Position numbers and translations under genes: made by a program
Notes under the pieces: generated by a model
Seen by the model: only the letters and a program-made list of their open reading frames with translations
What the model was told of the DNA's origin: nothing
Databases searched by the model: none
In this document: in pieces, positions 7,858-16,747 of the stretch
Layout of the letters: every line of letters begins with the position of its first letter
How positions within the stretch are numbered: position 1 is the stretch's first letter
NCBI GenBank assembly: GCA_031265875.1
Contig: JAISCA010000043.1
Coordinates: forward strand, 1-64,000
Source of the DNA: Propionibacteriaceae bacterium
GTDB taxonomy: Bacteria; Actinomycetota; Actinomycetes; Propionibacteriales; Propionibacteriaceae
DNA length: 64,000 nucleotides
Direction of reading: 5' to 3'

Positions 7858-8481
7858 GTGCGTCTGATCTTGGCCCGGCACGGGCGGACGGCCAGCAACA
7901 CCGACCATCTGATCGACACCGGGGCGCCGGGGGCCGACTTGGACCGGGTCGGACAAGGCCAAGCCCAGGCGCTGCGGGAGCGGTTGGGCGGGCGGCCGAT
8001 CACCGCCGTCTACGCCTCCAGCTTGGTCCGTTCCCAGCAGACCGCCCGACCCCTGGCTCAGGCGCTCGGGCTGCCGGTCTCCATCCTGGACGGCCTGCGC
8101 GAGGTCTCGGCCGGCCAGTGGGACCAGGTCAAGGTGGACACCCCAGGCCAGCCCAATCCGTACACCACCATGCTGTTGGCTTGGTTGGACGGAGACCGCT
8201 CCGCCAGCCTGCCCGGCGGGGAGACGGCGGACCAGTTCATAACCCGCTTCGACGCCGCCTTGGCTACGGTCGAGGCGGCCGACCCAGACCTCGCTCTGAT
8301 CGTCAGCCATGGCTCCGCCTTGCTGATCTGGTGCTCCGAGCGCGTGGCCGGCTTCGCCGAGCTGTCGCCCGCCCCCTGGTTCGGCCACGTCGGCCACATC
8401 GAGGTCGAGGGCTCCCTGGCCGCCGGGCTCCGTCTGGTCGACGCCGCCTCCATCGCTGGTTGGACGCCCGACCCGGCCTAG
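7858..8481 (+). CDS. Histidine phosphatase family protein
   Basis: The 207-residue protein belongs to the phosphoglycerate-mutase-like histidine phosphatases. The RHG phosphate pocket is near the N terminus (LILARHGRTASN), with YASSLVRSQQTA, the acidic LREVSAGQWD and the second catalytic His in ALIVSHGSALL. I chose GTG 7858 because GGAGAGGGG lies 7 nt upstream and it puts RHG within the first ten residues; ATG 7816 is the alternative. Substrate cannot be told from sequence. First ordinary gene beyond the tRNA. Confidence 0.88.
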   Translation: MRLILARHGRTASNTDHLIDTGAPGADLDRVGQGQAQALRERLGGRPITAVYASSLVRSQQTARPLAQALGLPVSILDGLREVSAGQWDQVKVDTPGQPNPYTTMLLAWLDGDRSASLPGGETADQFITRFDAALATVEAADPDLALIVSHGSALLIWCSERVAGFAELSPAPWFGHVGHIEVEGSLAAGLRLVDAASIAGWTPDPA

Positions 8482-8896
8482 TGGGCCGTCGCCCACCAGT
8501 TTCCAACACCCGACTCGCCAGCGTTTTGGTCGCAACTGCTCAACCGCGCCCGCCCCCACCGCCGATTGACACTCACAGAGCACCTACGACACCCGACACG
8601 CCGGAGAAGCGGTCGCAACTGCTCAACCGCGTGACCCACCCCGCCGATCGGACGCTTACGACAATCCGCCAGCGCCGAACCCGGCCCAGAACCCCCATGG
8701 AGACGCCGAAAGCGACCTCGGGGACTGAATCGACCGTCCGTCTCGGCCCCGCAGGGGGCTGCGGCAGACATATCTGTCCGGCCGCCCGCCAGGGCGACCG
8801 GAGCCAAGAGCACGAAAGGCCACAGACGGCGACGACGACAGCCACACAGCTACGGGGAAGGACCGTGACGACGGATGGAACCCCCAGCCGGTCCGG
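8482..8896. other. Intergenic region with a degenerate 83-bp repeat
   Basis: No gene seen. GGTCGCAACTGCTCAACCGC is repeated exactly at 8528 and 8611, each preceded by ACACCCGAC(T/A)CGCC at 8506 and 8589, giving two imperfect 83-bp units. It separates two convergent genes. Confidence 0.6.
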
Positions 8897-9529
8897 TCAG
8901 GCCAACCGGGCCCGGATCGTCCGTTTGACCGCGTCCAGGTCCGGGTCGGACAGCAGTGGGATCAGGGCCTTGATCTCGGCCACCGGCCGGTCCCACCAGC
9001 GGAACTCCTCCAGCAAGCCGATCAGCTCGTCGTCGAAGCGCCGCCGGATCAGCCGGGCCGGCGCGCCCGCCACGACGCTGTACGGAGCGACGTCGGAGCC
9101 GACCACCGACTTCAGGCCGATGATGGCGCCGTCGCCGATGTGGACGCCGGGCAGGATCGTGGCGCCCTGGCCGATCCAGACGTCGTTTCCGACGACCGTG
9201 TCGCCTTTGATCGGCATGACCGTCATGGCCGGGACCGGCTGCTCCCAGCCGGCCAGGATGTAGAAGGGGAAGGTGCTGACGGCGTTCATCTGATGGTTGA
9301 CACCGTTCATGACGAACTCGACTCCGGCGGCGATCTGGCAGAACTTCCCGATGATCAACCGGTCGCCGTACTGCTCCGGATAGTGGTGGGTGACCTGGGC
9401 CTCGAAGTCCAAGCCGGAGTAGTACGTGAAGTCGCCCACCTCGATGTTGGGGCGCGTGATGGTCGGCTTGACGTAGGTCACGTCGAAGCCCGGCACCGGG
9501 AAACGCTTATTGGGGTCTGGAGTGGGCAT
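8897..9529 (-). CDS. Xenobiotic-type hexapeptide acetyltransferase (Vat/CatB-like)
   Basis: The 210-residue protein is a left-handed beta-helix acetyltransferase of the XAT family, which acetylates streptogramin A or chloramphenicol in characterised members. Visible features are the hydrophobic hexapeptides (VVGNDVWIGQGATILPG, IGDGAIIGLKSVV), the NH motif carrying the catalytic His (NGVNHQMNAVSTFPF), and the terminal RRRFDDELI...RWWD helix. I chose ATG 9529 because the family begins PNKRFPVPG. An in-frame duplicated start lies 75 bp upstream at 9604 (MPTPDPNERFP). Resistance is not shown by sequence alone. Confidence 0.85.
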   Translation of the reverse strand: MPTPDPNKRFPVPGFDVTYVKPTITRPNIEVGDFTYYSGLDFEAQVTHHYPEQYGDRLIIGKFCQIAAGVEFVMNGVNHQMNAVSTFPFYILAGWEQPVPAMTVMPIKGDTVVGNDVWIGQGATILPGVHIGDGAIIGLKSVVGSDVAPYSVVAGAPARLIRRRFDDELIGLLEEFRWWDRPVAEIKALIPLLSDPDLDAVKRTIRARLA

Positions 9530-9604
9530 GACCAAATCCTGGAAAAACTCGATTATCGGGGATCCGAGGATCGGGAAACGCTCATTGGGGTCTGGAGTGG
9601 GCAT
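9498..9604 (-). repeat. In-frame duplication of the acetyltransferase 5' end
   Basis: A 32-bp sequence including the ATG occurs at 9498-9529 and 9573-9604 with one mismatch, at a 75-bp (25-codon) step. Both copies encode MPTPDPN(K/E)RFP. It offers two alternative starts and leaves a 25-residue N-terminal extension if the outer one is used. Confidence 0.8.
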
Positions 9605-9782
9605 GGCCCCACCCTATCGACCACCGCGTCGACCGCCGCTAGTGCGGCTGAGCGAAGCTCGGCCAGTGACGAAACGCTCGGTCTCAGGATCCCGCCCAGC
9701 CGGTGGCGACCGCCACTGGACCCGGCCAGCGAGTCTCCGCCAGGGCTCCCCGTGATAGATCACCCCGGCGGAGACAGTGCTA

Positions 9783-11204
9783 TCACGAGCGCTTGAGCGC
9801 CCTTCGCCCCACCGGGCTGACGCCTGACGGAGCGCTCAGGAAGACGGGCCGGACCAACAGTAGGACAAGACCGGCCGCCGTCAGGCCGAGGGCCGGCCAG
9901 AGCAAGTCGCTGGTGGCGCCGGCGCCGGTGTCAGGCAGGGGGCCAGGCCCAGGGTCCGGAGCCGGTTGCCGGGTCAGGGCGTAAACCATGACGATCGGGG
10001 CGGGGGCGGTCGAGTAGTTGTCGCCGTAGTTGGAGACGTAGATGCGCGTCCCGTCCGAGCTGAAAGCCAGGCCGACCATACGCTCGTCCGGACGGCTCAC
10101 CTCATAAACCACCTCGCCGATGTTTCCCACCGTGGGGTCGATGACTACGAAGGCCCCGCCACTCGCCAGGTTGAAGGTGACGTAGAGAAGGCCGTCAGTG
10201 GACAGATAGGACGTCTGAACGGTGGCGTCAAGCCCGATGACACCGGACGCTGTGACAGTGCCGGCATTGTTATCAAAGACATAGACGTTATAGTCTACCT
10301 CAAGAGACGTGAAAATATTGCTCGGTGCGTAAATGTGTTGTGGGGTGACGATGATGTTATGGATCAGTTCCTGAACCTCGCACAGCATCGCGTACTCAAA
10401 GTTGAGCGAGCCGTCGGAGCCGACGGAGTAGGCCATGAACAGGCCACGCCCGTCAGTGCCCCCAAACCGCAAATGCGCGCCGACGTAGACGAAGGCCCCA
10501 TCGGGCGAGACCGCGATCGCCTCCGCGGTCGCCTTCACATACGTGGAAGCCTCGTCTGCGGGGACGAAGGGGCGGGCGTCCTCGGTCAAAGGATACGTAC
10601 GCATGGAGCTGCCGTCGAGGGGCATCATGATGACGCCCGAGCGACCGTCGTCATCAGCCACGAAAATTGTGTCACCCACAGCCGCTACGCTCTGGTTATA
10701 GACATGAGGATCGCCCGCCATGACTTGCAGATCGATGTCATTTATTTCTTGCGCGCCCACAGGCAAGGTGGGATCGAAGATGACCAGGTGCCCCTCAGTG
10801 GGGAAAGAAGCGTAAATATAACCATTGTCACCTTGGTACAGGTCGACCACATGGCCGGACAAGAACCAAGGTCGGTCGTCGAACCACTGGCGGTCGATGA
10901 TATCGCCCGTCGTCAGATCGATGATGAAGATCGAGCCACCCCGGTCAGAGTCGTTCTCCCCCTCGTTGCTGACGTAAAGATAGCGGTCGTCGACCAGCAC
11001 CATCTCGTCGGGGTCCACCGCGTCCGGACCAAGGTCGATGGTCCCGATCTGCTCGATCGACTCGATCGGCGTGTCAGCCTGGGCCGGAGCCGCCGTCGCC
11101 CAAGCCAGTCCCAGCAGCGCCGCCACCAGCGCTACCAGACCCCGCCGGCCGAAGCGCCGCCTCCGTCCGGCCGACCAGCGCCCGTCTGTTCTCATACCAT
11201 CCAT
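9783..11204 (-). CDS. Cell-wall-anchored beta-propeller surface protein
   Basis: The 473-residue protein has a twin-Arg-rich N terminus and a signal peptide (LVALVAALLGLAWATAAPAQA), then repeated beta-propeller blades (YVSNEGENDSD, YIYASFPTEG, FVYVGAHL, IYVSNYGDN). A Pro-rich wall-spanning piece, an LPDTG sortase motif, a hydrophobic helix (LLWPALGLTAAGLVLLL) and a basic tail follow. A sortase would link it to peptidoglycan. The tail after the hydrophobic helix is longer than usual. Ligand unknown. Confidence 0.85.
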   Translation of the reverse strand: MDGMRTDGRWSAGRRRRFGRRGLVALVAALLGLAWATAAPAQADTPIESIEQIGTIDLGPDAVDPDEMVLVDDRYLYVSNEGENDSDRGGSIFIIDLTTGDIIDRQWFDDRPWFLSGHVVDLYQGDNGYIYASFPTEGHLVIFDPTLPVGAQEINDIDLQVMAGDPHVYNQSVAAVGDTIFVADDDGRSGVIMMPLDGSSMRTYPLTEDARPFVPADEASTYVKATAEAIAVSPDGAFVYVGAHLRFGGTDGRGLFMAYSVGSDGSLNFEYAMLCEVQELIHNIIVTPQHIYAPSNIFTSLEVDYNVYVFDNNAGTVTASGVIGLDATVQTSYLSTDGLLYVTFNLASGGAFVVIDPTVGNIGEVVYEVSRPDERMVGLAFSSDGTRIYVSNYGDNYSTAPAPIVMVYALTRQPAPDPGPGPLPDTGAGATSDLLWPALGLTAAGLVLLLVRPVFLSAPSGVSPVGRRALKRS

Positions 11205-11709
11205 GACATACCTCGATCCTTCATAGACGCTGGCTCCATCGCCACCGCGCTGTCCTAGGGGAACGCCAATCGATCACCTGCTGTCATCAGACGCCGGGAG
11301 GAAGGCGGTCACAGCGTGTTCGAGCAGGCGTAGCTCCGTTAGTCACTACGTTGACGGGCGCTCACGCGCCTTTCGCGCAGCCTGACGGAGACTGATCAGA
11401 GTGTCCCTAGAGATGATTTGCCGCCCATATTAGGTAATTAGACCACCGAGGTCAACCGTTATTTGACTCGTTGTGAATACCCTGAGGAGCGGCTCCTCGG
11501 CCTGTCGGAGCGCCTCACCCGACGTATCGGTCGCGGGCGGATCGAAGTCGTCACTCGCCTCGCCCTCGCACTAGCGGTGAACCGACCCGGCTGGACCAGG
11601 TGGATCGGCTAATCGATTGACCCTCTCGGTGGACCAGACTCCGCCCATCACCCGTCCGGATGCTTTCTGCGTAAACGTCAGGAGATCTTCTCACCTGGAA
11701 AGGGCAGCC
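11205..11709. other. Intergenic boundary between host genes and the accessory island
   Basis: About 500 bp without a supported gene between divergently transcribed genes. A near-perfect GAGGAGC-G-GCTCCTC hairpin lies around 11482-11496. Two promoters must lie here, but no clear -35/-10 pair could be placed. Confidence 0.4.
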
Positions 11710-14058
11710 ATGATTAACGAACACTACGCCGAGTCGACGGACCGCACCATCGCAACCATTCCTCACCCGCCGGTCGCCTGTCGGCACTTCCGTTTGAAGG
11801 GGCTGGTCGGCCGTCATGATCCGGCCAAAGCGGCCAGTTGGGCGGTCGAGAACTTGTACAACGCGGTCTCGGAGTGGCCGACCGACTCGATGCTGGCCCT
11901 AATCATCGCCCGCCATAAGAAGGCCATCCGCATCGGCGGTTGGGTCAACGACGCGGCGCCGGCCGACTGGCTGATCGACCTGGCCTACGCGCTGGGACCG
12001 ATCGCCCAGGTCAGGCCAGCGGAATCCTCGCCCGCGCTCGCCACCCCACTCCTGGAGGTGGTGCCGGCTCGGACCGACCAAGGCGAAGCGCTGGAGGGGT
12101 TCGCTGAGCCTGACACGCCTCAATTAAACAACCGTGATTCTGGACGCGACGCCGTGCCCGTGCATAAGAACGATCCCATGTGGGAGTTCCTGTCGGTGCT
12201 ACGGACGGTGCCCGGCGCCGCCATGGGCGTCTTCGTCTCCCCCGCTTCCGGCCTGGAGCAGCAGATGTCCGACTCATCTTGGCGGGCCGCTTTCCAGGGC
12301 AGTTCCAGAGTGGAATGGCAGATGTACCGGGGCACCCCGATCCGCACTCGCGTGATTCTTTACGGTGACTGTCCCGAAATACCCGCCCGTCTGCGCGCGG
12401 AGTTGAAGATCATGTCTCAACGGATCGCCTTCTCAGCGCTGACCGGACAAGACCGGCTGGAGTTACGGCAACCGACCGTGGATTCGATCAAGGGTTTCGC
12501 TGTGCCGAAACAGGTCTTCCGCGCCTTGGTCCATCTCCCGGCGGCTGGACCGAACCGGCCGGCGCCTGGCTTGAAGGTGCTACCCCCGGAACCACGCCTA
12601 GTCCCTTACGACGCCCCGACCCGGCCGGCCCAGGCCTTCCGGTTGGGACGGTGCGTGAACTCGCACGGTCAGCGCCGCCCGGTCTGGATCTCTCCGTCAG
12701 ACATGTGCCGCCATATGCGTTTCGTCGGCTCCACCGGATCCGGCAAGTCCACTGCGATCCGAGGCTTGCTCGGCCCGATGATCGATGACGGCTACGGAGT
12801 TCTGCTGTTGGACCCGCACGGCAGCCTCTGCGCGGATCTGATGGGAGACATCGGCGACCCCGACCGGGCTTTGTACGTCGATTACTCCGACCCCACCGCG
12901 ACCGTGCCCTTCAACGCCCTACGTGGGAGGACGGCAACCGAGTTCGAGGCCCGCCTCCAAGCCTTCATCAACATCATCATGGACCGGGACTCCGATCAAT
13001 ACACCGGGCCGCGCTGGCGGCGCGCGATCGGCCTGGCCGCCCGTGGCTGTCACAAGCTCTTCGGTGAGCGCTGCTCGTTGGTGGCTGTCTTCTCCGTCCT
13101 GGGCAGTCCTGAACTGGCCCAGGCCTTAGCCGACGCGGTCAAGCCCATCGATGAGCCGCTGTCAGGGCAGATCCGTCACGAACTGGCCAACTTGACTGGC
13201 TCCAGCAACTCTGACCTGTGGCCGTGGTTGGTCTGCAAGGGCGAAGAGATCCTCGGTTCGGCGGCGCTCGGACGTATCTTGGGCACGGGCGCGCACGCCG
13301 TGGATTTGGTCGAAGCCATGGACGACTCCCGCGCCGTCCTAGTCAATCTTGGCTTGGCTGAGTTGGGAGAACGCTCGGCCCAACTCCTGGGTTGTCTGTG
13401 GGTGGCGGAACTGCGCCAGGCGATGCTGGAGCGCCAGCGCCGCGACCAGCCCTTCATCATAGCCATCGACGAAGCCCACTTGTTCCAGTACGGCGCCCTG
13501 CCTTCACTGCTGGACGAGGCCCGCAAGTTCGGCGTCGGCGTCATCGTCTGCCACCAGCGCCCGGACCAACTCCGCTTCCAGCTCAAGGACGCCCTCTCAG
13601 CCAACGCCGGCAGCTACATCCAGCTCCGCACCGGCAATCCGCAGGACGCGGCCCAGGCCTCCAAGATGTTGAACGGTTGGCCGCTCGACGACTTGACGCG
13701 CTGCCGCGACCTGACCGGCGTGGCCGTGCTCTCGCGCGACGGGACGCCCTCCGAGCCGTTCTCCATCGAGTTCGACTTCTTCAAGCGGAACGCCGAACGC
13801 CTAGCCGACGCCGAACTGCGGCAGTGGCGCACGGAGCGAGTCTCCTCGACCTCACGCCAGGCCCTGGTCGAGCCCTACGCCGACTGGCGGCCGATCAGCC
13901 GCGACACCATCGTCCAGGACCTGCGCGAGGCACGCTCCCAGAACCGGGGCCAGCGCATCGCCGAGCTGAAGCAGTCGTACCGCCCCCGCCCTCGGCGGGA
14001 CGAACCCGGCGCTCACTCCCAGGCGCCCGCCGGGCTGAGCGATGACGCATTGCTATAA
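11710..14058 (+). CDS. HerA/VirD4-like hexameric ATPase
   Basis: The 782-residue product is a FtsK/HerA-clade pump ATPase like those of type IV transfer systems. Walker A is GSTGSGKST (340-348, after RHMRFV), then LLLDPHGSL, the Walker B FIIAIDEAHLF (Asp587, Glu588), an arginine/His-rich GVIVCHQRPDQL and a sensor-like AGSYIQLRTGNPQDA. The first 300 residues are family-specific and hold no membrane helix. GAAAGGG before ATG 11710 supports this start over one 93 bp upstream. It opens the left block of the island, followed 33 bp later by small genes and a ubiquitin-like pathway locus. It may thread DNA or protein, but no relaxase or T4SS channel gene lies in the window. Confidence 0.85.
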   Translation: MINEHYAESTDRTIATIPHPPVACRHFRLKGLVGRHDPAKAASWAVENLYNAVSEWPTDSMLALIIARHKKAIRIGGWVNDAAPADWLIDLAYALGPIAQVRPAESSPALATPLLEVVPARTDQGEALEGFAEPDTPQLNNRDSGRDAVPVHKNDPMWEFLSVLRTVPGAAMGVFVSPASGLEQQMSDSSWRAAFQGSSRVEWQMYRGTPIRTRVILYGDCPEIPARLRAELKIMSQRIAFSALTGQDRLELRQPTVDSIKGFAVPKQVFRALVHLPAAGPNRPAPGLKVLPPEPRLVPYDAPTRPAQAFRLGRCVNSHGQRRPVWISPSDMCRHMRFVGSTGSGKSTAIRGLLGPMIDDGYGVLLLDPHGSLCADLMGDIGDPDRALYVDYSDPTATVPFNALRGRTATEFEARLQAFINIIMDRDSDQYTGPRWRRAIGLAARGCHKLFGERCSLVAVFSVLGSPELAQALADAVKPIDEPLSGQIRHELANLTGSSNSDLWPWLVCKGEEILGSAALGRILGTGAHAVDLVEAMDDSRAVLVNLGLAELGERSAQLLGCLWVAELRQAMLERQRRDQPFIIAIDEAHLFQYGALPSLLDEARKFGVGVIVCHQRPDQLRFQLKDALSANAGSYIQLRTGNPQDAAQASKMLNGWPLDDLTRCRDLTGVAVLSRDGTPSEPFSIEFDFFKRNAERLADAELRQWRTERVSSTSRQALVEPYADWRPISRDTIVQDLREARSQNRGQRIAELKQSYRPRPRRDEPGAHSQAPAGLSDDALL

Positions 14059-14090
14059 CGACAACTAACTACTCGAAAGGATGACTCGCC

Positions 14091-14201
14091 ATGATCAAAC
14101 TCGATAGACAGTTCCTGGCCGACCTCGGCCTGGAGAGCGTCACCACCAGCACACCGGATGCAGATTGCGTATCCATTCATGCTTCATCCCTATCGAGCTA
14201 A
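14091..14201 (+). CDS. 36-residue protein, DUF5663-like N terminus
   Basis: A short open frame beginning MIKLDRQFLADLGLES and rich in Ser/Thr after residue 18, with one Cys. GAAAGG precedes the ATG, and its TAA runs into the AAGGAGG of the next gene, which argues for a real small gene. The start resembles the FLxDLGL opening of DUF5663-type proteins found beside transfer ATPases, but the usual remainder is missing. It could be a truncated relict or a peptide substrate. Confidence 0.45.
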   Translation: MIKLDRQFLADLGLESVTTSTPDADCVSIHASSLSS

Positions 14202-14213
14202 GGAGGCCCAACC

Positions 14214-14426
14214 ATGAAGCACAGCGCCATCCACCAGATCATCAGCCAAGGCGGCGAAGAGATCCCTGCGGGGACCTTCCACGGCGGCGAAGAGATCCCG
14301 GCCGGCACTTTCCACGGCGGCGAAGAGATCCCAGCTGGCACCTTCCACGCTGGTCTCGTCCAATGCCCGAAGTGCAAGCACTGGTTCGCCCGCGACAGCT
14401 ACCGCTGGCGGACGCACAGCTGCTGA
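14214..14426 (+). CDS. 70-residue repeat peptide with terminal zinc-finger-like motif
   Basis: Residues 13-45 are three exact copies of GGEEIPAGTFH, encoded by three 33-bp units that differ only at synonymous sites. The tail carries CPKCKHWFARDSYRWRTHSC, a CxxC...HxxC arrangement that could bind zinc. A perfect AAGGAGG precedes ATG 14214. Synonymous divergence between units shows selection on the peptide. It precedes an E2-like gene and a JAB-E1 fusion, so a substrate, modifier or adaptor role is possible. It does not have a recognisable beta-grasp. Confidence 0.75.
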   Translation: MKHSAIHQIISQGGEEIPAGTFHGGEEIPAGTFHGGEEIPAGTFHAGLVQCPKCKHWFARDSYRWRTHSC

Positions 14427-14520
14427 ACGCCGCCAGCTCGCCCGCGCCGCTGGCGCGGACCGTCCCACCGGGCGGTCCGCGCCAGTCGGCGGACTAGCGG
14501 ACTGACAGAGAGGAACGACC

Positions 14521-15069
14521 TTGAACTCGCCTGTGACCGAAGCCCAAGCCCGCCAGGTCGGCCGTTGGAGACACATCAGATACCGCGCCTGGCCGACCAA
14601 ACGTGACTACTCGTTCACCTTCGAGCACCTGGAGGGCGGCTGGCGGGTCTACCTCGACAGTTCACCCGACTACCACGGCCGGCCTTCCGGCAGCCTTGAG
14701 AGCCACCGGCTCGACATCGGCGGACGACCCTACATCTGCTGGGACCGTACGCTCTCGACCATCTCCGAGGCCCAAGCCGTCGCCGCTCTGTGGGCGGACT
14801 CGACCGAGAACTACATCGCGACCGGACGCTTCGAACCAGCCCGGGGCCGGCCCCAGGTCCAAGACCGCACCGTTCTCAACGGCTACCCAGCTTCGTCTAG
14901 ACCAGCGCCGCCCGCCCCAACCCGACCGGCCCCCGTTCCAGCGCTGCCCGCCCCAGCCCGACCGGCCCCTGTTCCGGCCCCCGTTCCGGCGCCGGCCGAC
15001 CCGGCCCCACCGCCGCAACCGCGCCAGTCGCTGTGGTCCCGCGTCAAAGACCAACTCTTCGATTACTAG
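14521..15069 (+). CDS. E2-like (UBC-fold candidate) protein, soluble paralogue
   Basis: The 182-residue protein has a conserved domain (1-105), then a long Pro/Ala-rich linker and a short amphipathic tail (QSLWSRVKDQLFDY). The domain shows E2 landmarks in order: a W-rich strand (GGWRVYLDSSPDY), Y51..P55, His62 (ESHRL), Cys73 (RPYICW) 11 residues later, and a helix with Trp91 (AVAALWADSTENYIATG). In E2 enzymes the HPN His and the active Cys are about 10 apart. Its paralogue at 51163-52005 aligns without gaps and keeps His62 and Cys73. TTG start with GAGAGGAA. It sits directly before the JAB-E1 gene. Fold assignment is by eye. Confidence 0.55.
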   Translation: MNSPVTEAQARQVGRWRHIRYRAWPTKRDYSFTFEHLEGGWRVYLDSSPDYHGRPSGSLESHRLDIGGRPYICWDRTLSTISEAQAVAALWADSTENYIATGRFEPARGRPQVQDRTVLNGYPASSRPAPPAPTRPAPVPALPAPARPAPVPAPVPAPADPAPPPQPRQSLWSRVKDQLFDY

Positions 15070-15082
15070 GAGGAACTTCACT

Positions 15083-16747
15083 ATGACCAGCCGTCGTATT
15101 CCCTGCCCTTTCTGCCACATCCGCTCTTGGTTCATTCCCGACGCCACAGCGCGGATGAGCGTACGGCCGCAACGGATCACACGCCTGACCCCGGAAGATC
15201 TGTCCACTGGCATGTCCTTCGCCATCACCCACGAGGCCTACGACCTGATCGCCCGCACCATCGGCCGACGACCGGCCGAGACCGGCGCCGTGCTGGGCGG
15301 CTGCCGAGCCCAGGGACTCGTCACCCACGTCCACCTCGACCACAGCGCCGACGTCAGCGGCGTCACTTACTCACCCGACATCGACGTCGTCAATCGGCTC
15401 TTACGTGAGGAATGGGACCCCGCCGGCGTCGACTTCATGGGTTTCGTGCACAGCCATCCCGGCGGCTTCGCCCGACCCTCTCAGGGCGACCAGATTTACG
15501 CTGAACGCATCCTGCGGGCTCTGCCGCAGCTGGACCGCCTGGCCCTGCCCATCGTCCAGACCATCCCCGACACCGGAATCTTCCGGATGAAGGGCCACAT
15601 GGCGGTGCGCACCGGCCAGTCCGAGACTCCGGGCTGGTTGAGTCGGGGCCGCCTGCCCGAGAACGGACGCTCCGTGCGGGTCCTGGAGGCCCCGCTCGTG
15701 ATCCTCGATCCCGATCAGCTCTACGAGCGTCCGCGGCCGAACCCGTTCCTGGGCCGGGTCACCAACGCTTACGACCCCGCGGTGATGGCGTCCACCCGGA
15801 TCGTCGCCATCGGCGTAGGCGGTTCCGTCGGCTACCTAGAGACGATGGCGCGCGGCGGCATCGGTCAGTTCGTGCTGATCGACCCGGACGTGATCGAAGC
15901 GAAGAACGTCGGCACCCAAGCCGTCGACCCGCTCGACATCGGCCGGCCCAAGGTGGATGCCCTGGCCGACAGGCTGGCCCGGCTCAACCCGAACTGCCAC
16001 GTTTGGACCATCCCAGCCCGGGAGGACGCCATCGACGATTCTGGCTTCCATCGCTTGCTGCGCGAGCCACTGCCAGGTGGTCCTGAAGCCCTGCCCGCCA
16101 CCACCCTGCTGTGCGCCTTCACGGACAACTTCCTGGCCCAAGACCGCGTCCAGCGGCTCGGCCTGCATTTCGGCCTGCCCACGCTGGCGGCGGCAGTCTA
16201 CAAGGAGGGACGCGGCGCCGAGTTGGCCTTCGCGGCCCCCGGCCTGACCCAGGCCTGCATCCGCTGCGCCCAATCGGCCCGCTACCGCTCCGTGCTCAAA
16301 GAGGGCACCAGCGGCGAAGAGACCTCCGACGGCACGCCCTTTCTGGCCACCGACCGTCTCAACGCCACCAAGCAGATGGTCACGCTAGGGCTGCTGCACG
16401 CCCTCAACCCGATCGCCCAAGCCGACCATCCCGCCACCGTCCGCTGGCGCCGGGTGATGGAGTGTCTGAGGGACCGTAACCTCGACCTCACCCGGCTGGA
16501 CCCGGACAGCCCCTTGCCCTCGTTCAGGCCGCTCGACGACATCGCGGATGGACGTTGCGTGCTGGACGAGACGGTCTGGACCAAGCCCAGCCCGGACGGG
16601 CCGGACTCCCCCGGCGGAGCTTGCCCCGATTGCGGTGGCACAGGCGACCTGACCGACGCTGTCGGCGCCTTCCGCGACACCCGCGCCATGCCCCTGGTCT
16701 ACGGCCAAGAACGCCGGGGCAGCCGCGCAGTCGCTAAGGCCGCCTGA
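15083..16747 (+). CDS. JAB metallopeptidase-E1 (ThiF-type) fusion
   Basis: The 554-residue protein fuses a deubiquitinase-like and an E1-like domain. The JAB/MPN part has Glu66 (ETGAVLGG) and the HSHPGGFARPSQGD motif (His123, His125, Asp136), a complete JAMM zinc site. The E1/ThiF part has the nucleotide loop GVGGSVG (244-250), VLIDPD (Asp267), EAKN, RPKVDAL and a zinc pair ACIRC; a second CPDC lies near the C terminus. E1 enzymes adenylate the C terminus of ubiquitin-like proteins and JAB peptidases process or remove them. AGGAGG precedes ATG 15083, 13 bp after the E2-like gene. I could not identify an obvious E1 catalytic Cys. No ubiquitin-like gene is recognised nearby. Confidence 0.88.
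   Translation: MTSRRIPCPFCHIRSWFIPDATARMSVRPQRITRLTPEDLSTGMSFAITHEAYDLIARTIGRRPAETGAVLGGCRAQGLVTHVHLDHSADVSGVTYSPDIDVVNRLLREEWDPAGVDFMGFVHSHPGGFARPSQGDQIYAERILRALPQLDRLALPIVQTIPDTGIFRMKGHMAVRTGQSETPGWLSRGRLPENGRSVRVLEAPLVILDPDQLYERPRPNPFLGRVTNAYDPAVMASTRIVAIGVGGSVGYLETMARGGIGQFVLIDPDVIEAKNVGTQAVDPLDIGRPKVDALADRLARLNPNCHVWTIPAREDAIDDSGFHRLLREPLPGGPEALPATTLLCAFTDNFLAQDRVQRLGLHFGLPTLAAAVYKEGRGAELAFAAPGLTQACIRCAQSARYRSVLKEGTSGEETSDGTPFLATDRLNATKQMVTLGLLHALNPIAQADHPATVRWRRVMECLRDRNLDLTRLDPDSPLPSFRPLDDIADGRCVLDETVWTKPSPDGPDSPGGACPDCGGTGDLTDAVGAFRDTRAMPLVYGQERRGSRAVAKAA

Noticed and set aside
8506..8631. CRISPR-like repeat
   Set aside because: Only two imperfect units with no spacer-sized regularity and no cas genes nearby.
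14247..14345. CRISPR or minisatellite in the 33-bp repeats
   Set aside because: Units are contiguous, in frame, and differ only synonymously, so they are coding repeats.
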